A stretch of DNA of 64,000 bases from the NCBI GenBank assembly GCA_964407695.1, contig CAYOWQ010000003.1, positions 276,471 to 340,470 on the forward strand, given 5' to 3'. The notes beneath the pieces were generated by a model. It searched no databases. It saw nothing but the letters and a program-made list of their open reading frames with translations, and had not been told where the DNA came from. A program made the position numbers and the translations under genes. Origin of the DNA: CAYOWQ01 sp964407695. Its GTDB lineage: Bacteria > Planctomycetota > Phycisphaerae > Phycisphaerales > SM1A02. Positions 41,486 to 50,004 of the stretch are shown in pieces. How positions within the stretch are numbered: position 1 is the first letter of the stretch; every line of letters starts with the position of its first letter.

Positions 41486-43210
41486 TCAGTCATGTTCCAT
41501 CGGAATCTTTACACCCTGCTCGACCGCACACCGTTGCGCAATTTCGTACCCCGCATCGGCATGCCGGAAGACGCCCATCATCGGATCGTTCGTAAGCACG
41601 CGCTTGATCCGCTCGTCCGCTTCCTTGGTGCCGTCGCACACGATCACCTGCCCCGCATGCTGGGAATAGCCGATACCGACGCCCCCGCCGTGGTGGAAAC
41701 TCACCCACGAGGCTCCGCTGGCGATGTTCACGGCGAAGTTCAGGAGCGCCCAGTCGCTGATCGCGTCGGATCCATCCTTCATGGCTTCGGTTTCGCGGTT
41801 GGGTGAGGCGACAGAGCCGCAGTCGAGGTGATCGCGGCCGATGACGATCGGTGCTTTCACCTTTCCGTCGCGCACAAGCTTGTTGAAGAGCAATCCGGCC
41901 TTGTCGCGCTCGCCGAGGCCGAGCCAGCAGATGCGCGCAGGCAGACCCTGCTTGCCGGCGCCGAGCCGTTCCTGCGCTTTTCGGATCCAGCGGTGCAGAC
42001 CCGCGCGATAACCCTCTGCCCCATCCCCGGATGAGAGCGGGAACAGGTTCAACAGCGCTTCATCTGTCACCCGGATGTCCTCGGCCTCGCCTGAGAGTGC
42101 CGCCCAGCGGAACGGCCCGCGGCCGACACAGAACTGCGGCCGGATATAGGCCGGCACAAACCCCGGAAAGTCAAAGGCATTCGCGACGCCGCGGTCGAGC
42201 GCCCGCTGCCGAATGTTGTTGCCGTAATCGAAGGTCTTCGCCCCGGCCTTCTGGAAATGAAGCATCAGGCGAACGTGTTCGGCCATCGAGTCGAGCGATC
42301 GCTCGGTGTATTCATCCGGACTGCGACCGCGCAATGCATCCGCTTCCTCACGTGACAGGCCGACCGGGTAGTACCCGTTCAGCGGATCGTGGGCCGATGT
42401 CTGATCTGTCAGTGTGTCCGGGACCACGCCCAAGGCCTTCAATCCACGGAGCAGGTCGATCGCGTTCGCCTCCACGCCGATCGATACCGCCTCCCTCTTC
42501 TCCTTCGCCTGAAGTGCCCGCTCAATGGCAGGCCGGAGGTCGGTGAAGATCTCGTCGAGATATCGATCGTGCTTGCGCTTCTCCAGCCGTTCAGCGCAGA
42601 CATCGGCGATCAAGCACACACCGTCATTCATCGTGATGGCCAGAGGCTGCGCTCCGCCCATGCCGCCGCATCCCGCTGTGACGTTCAATGTTCCCTTGAG
42701 ACTGCCGCCGAAGTTCTGCCGCGCACCCTCCGCATAGGTCTCGTATGTCCCCTGCAGGATTCCCTGTGTCCCGATGTAGATCCACGATCCCGCAGTCATC
42801 TGCCCATACATGATCAGGCCCTTGCGAGCCAAATCATCGAAGTGCTCCTGCGTCGCCCAGTGGGGCACCAGATTGGAATTCGCGATGAGCACCCGGGGCG
42901 AATCGGTTGTGGTTCGAACGATTCCCACCGGCTTTCCGCTCTGAACCAACAGCGTTTCGTCGGCCTCCAGCTTCTTCAGACAATCAACGATTGCATCGAA
43001 ACACGCCCAATCACGCGCTGCCTGTCCGCGACCGCCGTATACCACCAGATCCTGCGGCCGCTCCGCCACCTCGGGATCGAGGTTGTTCATAAGCATGCGC
43101 ATGGCCGCCTCGGCCTGCCAGGTTTTGCACGACTTTTGGGCTCCGCGCGGAGCTCGCACGGCAGCGCGCTGGGCGGCGGGAATACCGGGGGCAGTGGGGA
43201 GGGTCTTCAT
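41486..43210 (-). CDS. hutU: Urocanate hydratase
   Basis: The 574-residue protein is urocanase, which adds water to urocanate in histidine degradation using tightly bound NAD. Recognisable segments are VVYGGRGQAARDW, GIVRTTTDSPRVLIANSNLVPHWAT, MYGQMTAGSWIYIGTQGILQGTY, CGGMGGAQPLAITMN and, near the end, VSFHHGGGVGIGYSQHAGQVI. No HutH, HutI or HutG gene is adjacent, so the pathway is dispersed or incomplete here. ATG 43210 is preferred to 43282 because the extra 24 residues have no family match. The divergent GNAT gene begins 60 bases away. Confidence 0.95.
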   Translation of the reverse strand: MKTLPTAPGIPAAQRAAVRAPRGAQKSCKTWQAEAAMRMLMNNLDPEVAERPQDLVVYGGRGQAARDWACFDAIVDCLKKLEADETLLVQSGKPVGIVRTTTDSPRVLIANSNLVPHWATQEHFDDLARKGLIMYGQMTAGSWIYIGTQGILQGTYETYAEGARQNFGGSLKGTLNVTAGCGGMGGAQPLAITMNDGVCLIADVCAERLEKRKHDRYLDEIFTDLRPAIERALQAKEKREAVSIGVEANAIDLLRGLKALGVVPDTLTDQTSAHDPLNGYYPVGLSREEADALRGRSPDEYTERSLDSMAEHVRLMLHFQKAGAKTFDYGNNIRQRALDRGVANAFDFPGFVPAYIRPQFCVGRGPFRWAALSGEAEDIRVTDEALLNLFPLSSGDGAEGYRAGLHRWIRKAQERLGAGKQGLPARICWLGLGERDKAGLLFNKLVRDGKVKAPIVIGRDHLDCGSVASPNRETEAMKDGSDAISDWALLNFAVNIASGASWVSFHHGGGVGIGYSQHAGQVIVCDGTKEADERIKRVLTNDPMMGVFRHADAGYEIAQRCAVEQGVKIPMEHD

Positions 43211-43269
43211 GCAATCATCATAGTGGCTTACCATCCACCCTTGAGCCGCTTTCCACCCACGTTCAACCC

Positions 43270-43926
43270 ATGCCGAATGCATCCCCAGGTCCTTCCGACG
43301 CCCATCTTTGGATACGACCGGTGGTGCTTACCGGTCGCTGTGTGCGACTGGAACCGCTTGAGATCCGCCATGCTCCGCAGCTCCTCGCCGCGGCAGAGCC
43401 GGCCTTGTTTCGTTTTACGCCCCAGATGCCGAGTGAATGGAGCGTTGCCGGCTTCGAGCAGGAGATCGCTCGCGTTCAATCGCTTCCGGACGTCGTTCCC
43501 TTCGCCATCATCTGGATTGCGACGGGTACGGCCATCGGCCGCACGACGTTCATGGAGATCCGGTCGGCGCAGCGAGGCGTTGAAATCGGTCGAACATGGA
43601 TCGGTCGCGCCCATCAGGGCACATCCGTCAATCCCGAGATCAAGCTGCTGATGCTGCAACACGCCTTTGAGTCGCTCAGTCCAACCGCCGTCCGTGTGCA
43701 GTTATGCACGGGAGGCACCAACGCTCACAGCCAGCGCGCCATTGCCAAGCTCGGCGCTGTGCGCGAGGGCGTCTTGCGACACCATCGGATTGTCCCATGC
43801 AGTGAATCCCCGGATGCGCCAACCATTCTCCGCGATACGGTGGTCTATTCAATCCTTCCCGATGAATGGCCCGAGGTTCGTCGCCGTCTCTGGGCGAGAA
43901 TTGACACCGAGCCTTCAAAGTCCTAG
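43270..43926 (+). CDS. GNAT family N-acetyltransferase (RimJ/RimL-like)
   Basis: The 218-residue protein has the GNAT layout of the RimJ/RimL group: VVLTGRCVRLEPLEIRHAP, FAIIWIATGTAIGRTTF and EIGRTWIGRAHQGTSVNPEIKLLMLQHAFE (the acetyl-CoA-binding turn). RVQLCTGGTNAHSQRAIAKLGAVREGVLRHH provides the typical N-x-x-S-x2-A-x2-K-L-G helix. These enzymes acetylate protein N-termini or small amines; the substrate is unknown. It lies 61 bases before the next gene on the same strand. Confidence 0.87.
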   Translation: MPNASPGPSDAHLWIRPVVLTGRCVRLEPLEIRHAPQLLAAAEPALFRFTPQMPSEWSVAGFEQEIARVQSLPDVVPFAIIWIATGTAIGRTTFMEIRSAQRGVEIGRTWIGRAHQGTSVNPEIKLLMLQHAFESLSPTAVRVQLCTGGTNAHSQRAIAKLGAVREGVLRHHRIVPCSESPDAPTILRDTVVYSILPDEWPEVRRRLWARIDTEPSKS

Positions 43927-43987
43927 CGTGATCCACCCCGGCCGGTCCTCACACTCATGGGCAGTCTCCGGGAAAAAGGAGCGTTGC

Positions 43988-45025
43988 ATGCGATTGTCCG
44001 TGGCGATTTGGATTCTGAGTCTCCCCGTGTCCTCCGCTCTTGCGTGTGCCGATTCCCGATCGGAGCTTGGCGGCACCCCCCGGACGGCGAATTCGGCCGC
44101 GGAACTCGCGGCCATTCTGCAGGACATTCGTCTTCATGCTGAGGCGCGGTTGCCGGATTTTCAATCACCCCCTGTGTGCTCGCTCGACCTGGGCAATGCC
44201 CTTGGCGATGGAGAGGCGCGGTCGTTCCCGCTGAGTTTGGCGATGCTCGACGATGCATCCGTTGCCGAACCTTCGGCCAATTCCGTGGCTGCCGGCGAAT
44301 CGGATTTGGCGCAGAAACTCTCGAATCCGGTGGCCTCACTGATTAGTGTGCCGTTCCAGTTCAACTTCGATCGCGGCTACGGACCCGACGACGATGGCCA
44401 TCGCTTCGTACTCAACATTCAACCGGTCATTCCCATCTCGCTGAGTGCGGACTGGAACCTGATCTCGCGCACGATCGTCCCCATCGTGCATCAGCACGAT
44501 CTTTTTCCCGGTGCGGGCGATGAGACAGGTCTCGGCGACATCACGCAGAGCTTCTTCTTTTCACCGAAGGAACCGACTGCAGGCTGGATCTGGGGTGCCG
44601 GTCCGGTGTTCCTCATTCCCTCCGCCACTGATGATTCGCTCGGCAGTGAGAAGTTCGGCATCGGCCCTACGGTGGTCGTACTGAAGCAGGAGCATGGGTT
44701 CACGTACGGTGCGCTCGCAAACCACATCTGGTCCGTTGCCGGCGAAGACGACCGAGCCGACGTCAACGCCACGTTCATGCAGCCGTTCCTCAGCTACACG
44801 ACCGCCGACGCGTGGACTTTCACCGTGAACACTGAATCCACGTATGACTGGGAATCCAGCGACTGGTCGGTGCCCATCAACGGCATCGTGTTCAAACTGG
44901 TTCGAATCGGGGGCCAGCCGATCCAGTTCTTCGCCGGGGTGCGGTATTGGGCGGAATCACCTGACAACGGGCCGGAGGGCTTCGGTTTCCGGTGTGGGTT
45001 CACGCTACTCTTTCCCACGGGTTGA
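43988..45025 (+). CDS. Outer-membrane beta-barrel (transporter-like) protein
   Basis: The 345-residue protein has a signal peptide (MRLSVAIWILSLPVSSALAC), a short N-terminal helical region, then a beta-strand series: LISVPFQFNFDRGYGPDDDG, LNIQPVIPISL, LISRTIVPIVHQ, GLGDITQSFFFSP, GAGPVFLIPSATDD, GPTVVVLKQ and a final FRCGFTLLFPTG. The order (GLGDI-x-Q and W-x-x-G-P-x-x-x-P) resembles the family annotated as MetA-pathway or transporter-type outer-membrane proteins. The signal-peptide end AC could be a lipobox Cys. AGGAG precedes the ATG. It opens the region of exported proteins. Confidence 0.8.
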   Translation: MRLSVAIWILSLPVSSALACADSRSELGGTPRTANSAAELAAILQDIRLHAEARLPDFQSPPVCSLDLGNALGDGEARSFPLSLAMLDDASVAEPSANSVAAGESDLAQKLSNPVASLISVPFQFNFDRGYGPDDDGHRFVLNIQPVIPISLSADWNLISRTIVPIVHQHDLFPGAGDETGLGDITQSFFFSPKEPTAGWIWGAGPVFLIPSATDDSLGSEKFGIGPTVVVLKQEHGFTYGALANHIWSVAGEDDRADVNATFMQPFLSYTTADAWTFTVNTESTYDWESSDWSVPINGIVFKLVRIGGQPIQFFAGVRYWAESPDNGPEGFGFRCGFTLLFPTG

Positions 45026-45117
45026 CCGCCAACCGCACGCGACATTCGACAAAGACGCCCGGCCCGGTTGGCGCGCTGTCTGCGAATGGCGCTATTAGTC
45101 CGGAAGGAGAAACAATC

Positions 45118-45960
45118 ATGCCTGTCTCACAAAGACTTTGCGCCGTCATCGCTGCCTGCTCTACAGGTCTTGGTGCTTGCGTGCCTGCGATGGCCGCGGG
45201 CCGAATTGTCGCCGCTCACGACGAATGGACACTGAGCAACGCCGGCTTCAGCAGCCCCAGCGATCCCGGTATCTTTGCCCTCAATACGGTCGAATTTCTG
45301 ACCGGTGCACGGGCCGCCAACCTGCTGATCTACTCCGCCAACTTCGGCCTCACCCAGTCGTTGCTTAAAGACACACTGACCGGGGCGGGGCACACAGTCA
45401 CGATCTCTACAGCCACACCCTTCACGCTCGAAAATCTGCTCACCTTCGACGCGGTCTTTGTGACCGGCATCAACTTCGACGATCAGGTCATGATCGACTA
45501 CGTGGAAGCCGGCGGCGGCGTCTATATCTGCGCCGGCACCGGCAACGCCACCGACACGCAGAATAACACGTTCATGAACCAGTTCGGTCTTCAATTCAAC
45601 GGTCTCAACGGCATTGGCGGCCATCGCGAAATCAATAACCCGCACCCGATCTTTGCCGGCGTTGATCACCTGTACGAGAACAACGGGAGCTCGATCACCG
45701 ACCTCGATCCGAATGACAATGCCCAGATTGTGATCTCCTCCAATACCGGCCTCGGCCTCTATGCGGTCTATGACGGGGCAGGATGTCCAGTCCCTTCGCC
45801 CGATCTCAATGGAGACGGATCCGTCACCGGCGCTGACCTCGGCCTGCTCCTCGCCGATTGGGGGCCGTGCGCGTCCGCATGTTGCCCTGCCGACCTGAAT
45901 CAGGACGGCGAAGTCACCGGCGCTGACCTCGGCCTCTTCCTGGCCGCCTGGACCGGCTAG
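45118..45960 (+). CDS. Secreted ThuA/GATase-like-fold protein with dockerin pair
   Basis: The 280-residue protein has a signal peptide (about residues 1-25) and a mature domain with LLIYSANFGLTQSLLKDTL, TFDAVFVTG and a V-E-A-G-G-G-V-Y-I-C-A-G strand. These are typical of the ThuA-like/class I glutamine-amidotransferase fold, but no nucleophile Cys of the usual elbow is evident. Two dockerin-like repeats (VTGADLGLLLADWG and VTGADLGLFLAAWTG) end the protein. GGAGA precedes the ATG. The same fold occurs in the convergent neighbour (46115-48721), so the two may have come from one ancestor. Confidence 0.78.
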   Translation: MPVSQRLCAVIAACSTGLGACVPAMAAGRIVAAHDEWTLSNAGFSSPSDPGIFALNTVEFLTGARAANLLIYSANFGLTQSLLKDTLTGAGHTVTISTATPFTLENLLTFDAVFVTGINFDDQVMIDYVEAGGGVYICAGTGNATDTQNNTFMNQFGLQFNGLNGIGGHREINNPHPIFAGVDHLYENNGSSITDLDPNDNAQIVISSNTGLGLYAVYDGAGCPVPSPDLNGDGSVTGADLGLLLADWGPCASACCPADLNQDGEVTGADLGLFLAAWTG

Positions 45961-46040
45961 GGGCGCTCCGACCTGCTGCCAAGGTGAAATCGTGCGGGTG
46001 CGGGATGCACCAAACAGCCTTTCTGGCGCTGCTTCCGTGT

Positions 46041-46063
46041 CCCACGCAACGATACGGCGTGGG
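46041..46063. terminator. Weak hairpin between convergent dockerin genes
   Basis: CCCACGC (46041-46047) pairs with GCGTGGG (46057-46063) in the 154-base gap between two converging genes. No T run follows on either strand, so it is only a possible bidirectional terminator. Confidence 0.3.
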
Positions 46064-46114
46064 CGGAGGACGAAATGAACCGCAACTCAACCACCGGTGC
46101 AGGCATCGTCGAGT

Positions 46115-48721
46115 TTACTGGTTCCCGGCGGGAGACCATGCTCCAAGCAACAGGCCGAGGTCAGCGCCATCAACCACGCCATCGCCGTTGAGGTCGGCCA
46201 TCGCGTCGGACGTGTTCCAATTGCTCAGCAGCAGTCCAAGATCAGCGCCGGTCACCAGGGAATCGCCGTTGATGTCGCCAACCGGGTGAATCGCGTAGCG
46301 AATCACATCACCCGATTCTGACAGGTCAAATGTATAGACCTGCCCATTCATCCTGATCAGGTTGATGAAGCCTGCCTCGTTTCGGCCCAGGGTCGCCGTG
46401 TCGGCACTGATGGCGCCGGTGATGTCGGTGACAAACAGCGGGAATGAATTCCCGCCCTGGGAGTGCACCTCGGCGAAGAAGAGGGCCTGGTTGATCGGCT
46501 CCAACCACGCGTTGTCAAATCGCACCAGGCCCAGCTCAATGGTCTTGAGACTGTCGGCGTACCACTGGTTGGCGATTGAAGCGAAGAATTCCTGCGGCGC
46601 ATTCACGAAGAAGCACGGCGCAAACATACTCCGAAGGTAATTCATCGATTCACATCCTGCGGCGGCGATCAGAGCGTCTCGACGAGCCTTGAGCGCGGGC
46701 GTTCCCGAGATGGTGAACGCATCAACAACGTGGTTGAGCTCATGTGCCATGACGACACAGAACGTGTCGATGATTCCCGGCGATACATCGGGCGGAAACG
46801 AGTTCTCATGCGCCTCGCCTACCTTGAGACCGAACACGTTCACCCCGTCCTTGACCCCGGTCAGCGGCACCGAGAGGGCAGGGGTACCGAGGTAGTCCTT
46901 CACCGAGATGCGACGCAGGTTGTGTAAATCGGCCGATGTCAGGCTCAGGTACGTGTCGATGACCCCGATCTCCGATGGCGAGAGTCGGTCGTTGTCCAGA
47001 AGCACCACGCCGAAGGACTCGAGAAGGCTTTCTTGCAGCGGAGGCAGGTGGCCGACGGTCACCATCTCGTCGATCACCTCCGGCGACAAGGCAAGCACAT
47101 CCCGCCAGCTCTGCCAGAATCGTTCTCGCAGGTTTGTTGCGATCGGCACCGCCGACTCGTCGAAGGAAGCGCTGCGGGCGTATGACTCCGGATAGAGTCC
47201 CGCCAGCATCACAAGAAGATCGTGCACGGTTTGCCGGATCGGATGATTCCCCGGCAGCGAGTACGTCGGAATCGCAATGGTCAGGTGAGCGGATACCACG
47301 TCGCTGGCAAGGTTGAGGTCGGTCTCCAAGTCTGCCATCAGCGAGTTCCCGTGGGTCTCGTGGGCTGAAACCAATGCCGCCTCGGCGTCTCCCACGGTGA
47401 AGATGGGCGAGGCCTCCGGATAGAACGTATGGAAAACGGGATTGAAGCAGCTTCCCAGCGAGTTGCTGGGATCGCAGATGGCTCCGGGAAGCCACCGGCC
47501 GCCATACGGCGCCGCCACCAGCGTCATCGGATAGGTATCCAGAGAGCTTGGCCACGACCATCCAAGGCCAGCCATGCAGAGGCCGCCTCCGCCTTCCACC
47601 CATTGCCGGATGACCTCGATTTCATTGGCGGTGAACTCACCCCATGCGTTGCCAACAAAGAGAACCGAAAGTCCCTCCAACTTCTCCGGCGTGATCGGCT
47701 TGGCAACCGCGGCCGTTGTGAAGCCAGCATTCGAAAGCACCGTGATCAACGCGTTTGCAACACTTCCCGAGACCCATTCGCCGTGACCGGACGAATACCC
47801 CGCCGTCTGGTCGCCTGGCCCTCGCAGCCAGTTTGCCGTATTCGCCAGAAGCACCGCGTTGTCGAGGAGGTTCGTGGCCTGCAAAATGGCGTCGTGGCCG
47901 AACATGACAACCCGACCTGCACCGTATTCGCGCGACATGGCCACGGTATTGGGAAAGCTGGTGTCGTCGTCGCCGCTCGCCACCGCCGACCAGGCGTCGC
48001 TGAGAGGGAATAGCGGGCCCGGAATGCCGCCTCCCATGGTGATCTGGTTCACGCCGGCCACGATCGGGTAAGAGCTTGGGCCAACATTCATCGCCAGCGA
48101 GAAAGACCCATCGCTAAGGTCGAGCCTGTGCCCAATCAGCGATGAGCTCACCGCACTGGCCGTGAACGTGATCGAATAGCGACCGGGCAGCAAAACACCT
48201 TGGAGATCGATCGTCTCCTCCAGCGTGTGATGAAACTTCCCACCGGACTGATTCAGGCTTGGACCCGACATGGCATAGGACACGTAGCCCGACACGGTCG
48301 CCTGGAGTGTGAAATCAAGCGCCTCCGAAACCGTGAACTCGATGTGAAAGTCGGAGCTTCCAGACGCGTACGCACTGCCGGCACATCCGCCGGCGCTCGT
48401 GCTCGTGCTGCCGCTGGCGGAAAGACTGGTGGGTTCGAATTCCGATGATTGGCTGGATTGCGAGAACGAAAAGACGGATGCGGAAGAGATCGATTCCTCG
48501 AACGGCTCGAAATCAGGAGCGATGATCGAATTGCTGGCGGTCTCGCCGCAAGGCCCGGGGCTGGCGGTGGTGGAGAGGCTCCGCGCCTGGGCGGTGTATT
48601 CCAGGTTCGCACCGGCGACCGCAGCGGTGACAATTCCAGCGACACCGGCCGCGACAATATCCGTGGCCAACCCTCTTGAGACACAGTTGGCATTCGCGGT
48701 GTGTGGTCGACGTGATTTCAA
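46115..48721 (-). CDS. Large exported protein with ThuA-like region, HExxH metallopeptidase motif and dockerin pair
   Basis: The 868-residue protein starts at a TTG that has AGGAG at a good distance. A hydrophobic stretch (about residues 20-40) may act as signal or anchor. A Ser/Gly-rich region (about 60-110) and a beta-sandwich come next, then a ThuA-like domain (VLFVGNAWGEFTANEIEVI, EGGGGLCMAG) near residues 330-400. Around residue 640 the sequence MAHELNHVVDAF has the zinc-protease HExxH motif (H-E-L-N-H). Downstream Glu or Asp ligands are plausible (APQEFFAS). Two dockerin-like repeats end the protein. A metal peptidase attached by the tag to a surface is the most likely reading, though the enzyme class is uncertain. 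Confidence 0.75.
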   Translation of the reverse strand: MKSRRPHTANANCVSRGLATDIVAAGVAGIVTAAVAGANLEYTAQARSLSTTASPGPCGETASNSIIAPDFEPFEESISSASVFSFSQSSQSSEFEPTSLSASGSTSTSAGGCAGSAYASGSSDFHIEFTVSEALDFTLQATVSGYVSYAMSGPSLNQSGGKFHHTLEETIDLQGVLLPGRYSITFTASAVSSSLIGHRLDLSDGSFSLAMNVGPSSYPIVAGVNQITMGGGIPGPLFPLSDAWSAVASGDDDTSFPNTVAMSREYGAGRVVMFGHDAILQATNLLDNAVLLANTANWLRGPGDQTAGYSSGHGEWVSGSVANALITVLSNAGFTTAAVAKPITPEKLEGLSVLFVGNAWGEFTANEIEVIRQWVEGGGGLCMAGLGWSWPSSLDTYPMTLVAAPYGGRWLPGAICDPSNSLGSCFNPVFHTFYPEASPIFTVGDAEAALVSAHETHGNSLMADLETDLNLASDVVSAHLTIAIPTYSLPGNHPIRQTVHDLLVMLAGLYPESYARSASFDESAVPIATNLRERFWQSWRDVLALSPEVIDEMVTVGHLPPLQESLLESFGVVLLDNDRLSPSEIGVIDTYLSLTSADLHNLRRISVKDYLGTPALSVPLTGVKDGVNVFGLKVGEAHENSFPPDVSPGIIDTFCVVMAHELNHVVDAFTISGTPALKARRDALIAAAGCESMNYLRSMFAPCFFVNAPQEFFASIANQWYADSLKTIELGLVRFDNAWLEPINQALFFAEVHSQGGNSFPLFVTDITGAISADTATLGRNEAGFINLIRMNGQVYTFDLSESGDVIRYAIHPVGDINGDSLVTGADLGLLLSNWNTSDAMADLNGDGVVDGADLGLLLGAWSPAGNQ

Positions 48722-49089
48722 GGCGGTGTCTCCTGGGCGCTGAGGGTTATCGTCCGACGTCGAAATCTGCAGCGCAGGTCATCGGCGTCGCCTCTGGCGG
48801 TCGGCCTCCTCACCTCTTGAGATTCGTGTGAAGCAGACACCCCATGCTATCGACCGACACCCCAAGACACCAGACAAAATCCACCAGCTCTGCTCGACAA
48901 TCTCCGTTCAGGGTGACACGTCAATCCGCGCGGACAAGGACATGCCAGCAACCCTGGACCCGGGTCAGAACAACGGTCAATCCTTCCCATCCGCGGCGGC
49001 GCAGGGATGTGGACCCAGGGCCGCTCGCCCGGGCCGACATCCGGTCCGGTCAGTTGCTCGACGGGTCGATCGGGCCCTTTGGGCAGCCA
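48722..49089. other. Intergenic gap with no supported gene
   Basis: The 368-base gap separates two minus-strand dockerin genes. It must hold the promoter of the 868-residue gene, but no clear -35/-10 pair stands out. I see no coding frame, RNA gene or strong terminator in it. Confidence 0.45.
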
Positions 49090-49815
49090 TCACGGCGCAC
49101 TGCAATTCCCCCATTCGCTGAGAAGCAGGCCAAGGTCAGCTCCATCGACCTCGCCGTCGCCGGTGTAGTCCGCCTCGCAGTTGGCGCACGGACCCCACAC
49201 CGAAAGCAACAGGCCGAGGTCGCTTCCGCCCACGGTGCCGTCGTCGTCGAGGTCACCCGGAGGGCCATCGCACGAAATAGCCACCACGCTGGCCACATCA
49301 ACATAGAACTCCGCCCCGTTCACATCAGCGCAGTAGATGATGAATGTGTTCGCCGGACACACGACATTGTTAGCCACCAGCAGCTCCCACTGGCCCGTCG
49401 TCGTGTTCACCTTGTTGGAGCCGGTGTTGCCGCCGTTGCCCGCGCCGATATACACCTTGCCGGAAACGACATACACCCACAGTTGCTCCTCAACACACGC
49501 CGGCCCCGTGTCGAACGGCAGCATCACCTGGCTCACGCCATTGGCATAGCCCGTCGTCTTCACATACATCATGTTGCCCGATTCGCCCGGGAGAGTCGTC
49601 GCCATCAGCTTCGTCGTCGTCTTGCCGTTGGTGTTGTGAAAAATGTTCCAACCTGCCGCGGCCGAAGCACCCTGACCTCGGATGCCCTCCACGTTCACCT
49701 CCGGCCCCAGTGGCCCGGCAGTCTCAAAACTCGAGTTGGTGAGCATGTTCGCGGCCGAGCACGGCAAAGCGATCGCTGCAGCCAACAGTCCGATCCGGCA
49801 TGCGTTCGTGATCAT
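49090..49815 (-). CDS. Secreted carbohydrate-binding-like protein with dockerin pair
   Basis: The 241-residue protein has a signal peptide (about residues 1-21, GLLAAAIALPCSAA). A beta-sandwich domain of about 150 residues opens LTNSSFETAGPLGPE, the usual start of CBM4/9-like domains that bind sugars, with GWNIFHN and SGKVYIGAG strands. The C-terminus has the dockerin-like repeats VGGSDLGLLLSVWG and VDGADLGLLLSEWG; the first has Ser in place of Ala. GAGGAG precedes the ATG. It is a free-standing binding module rather than an enzyme. Confidence 0.82.
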   Translation of the reverse strand: MITNACRIGLLAAAIALPCSAANMLTNSSFETAGPLGPEVNVEGIRGQGASAAAGWNIFHNTNGKTTTKLMATTLPGESGNMMYVKTTGYANGVSQVMLPFDTGPACVEEQLWVYVVSGKVYIGAGNGGNTGSNKVNTTTGQWELLVANNVVCPANTFIIYCADVNGAEFYVDVASVVAISCDGPPGDLDDDGTVGGSDLGLLLSVWGPCANCEADYTGDGEVDGADLGLLLSEWGNCSAP

Positions 49816-50004
49816 GGGAGTCTCCTCGTGCAGGTGCGCCGGCGATAGACCGGCGGCTATCTGGATTCGCGAAAACCGGCGGCAGCGCTACCGCCTAAAT
49901 CTTGGAATCGCCGTCGAGATTCGGCTGCGACCGGGTCGCTCCTCAAGGCGGTCAAAGCCTCATTCTCATTGACATGAGGCAGCCACTTGCGGATCCCCGC
50001 CAGT

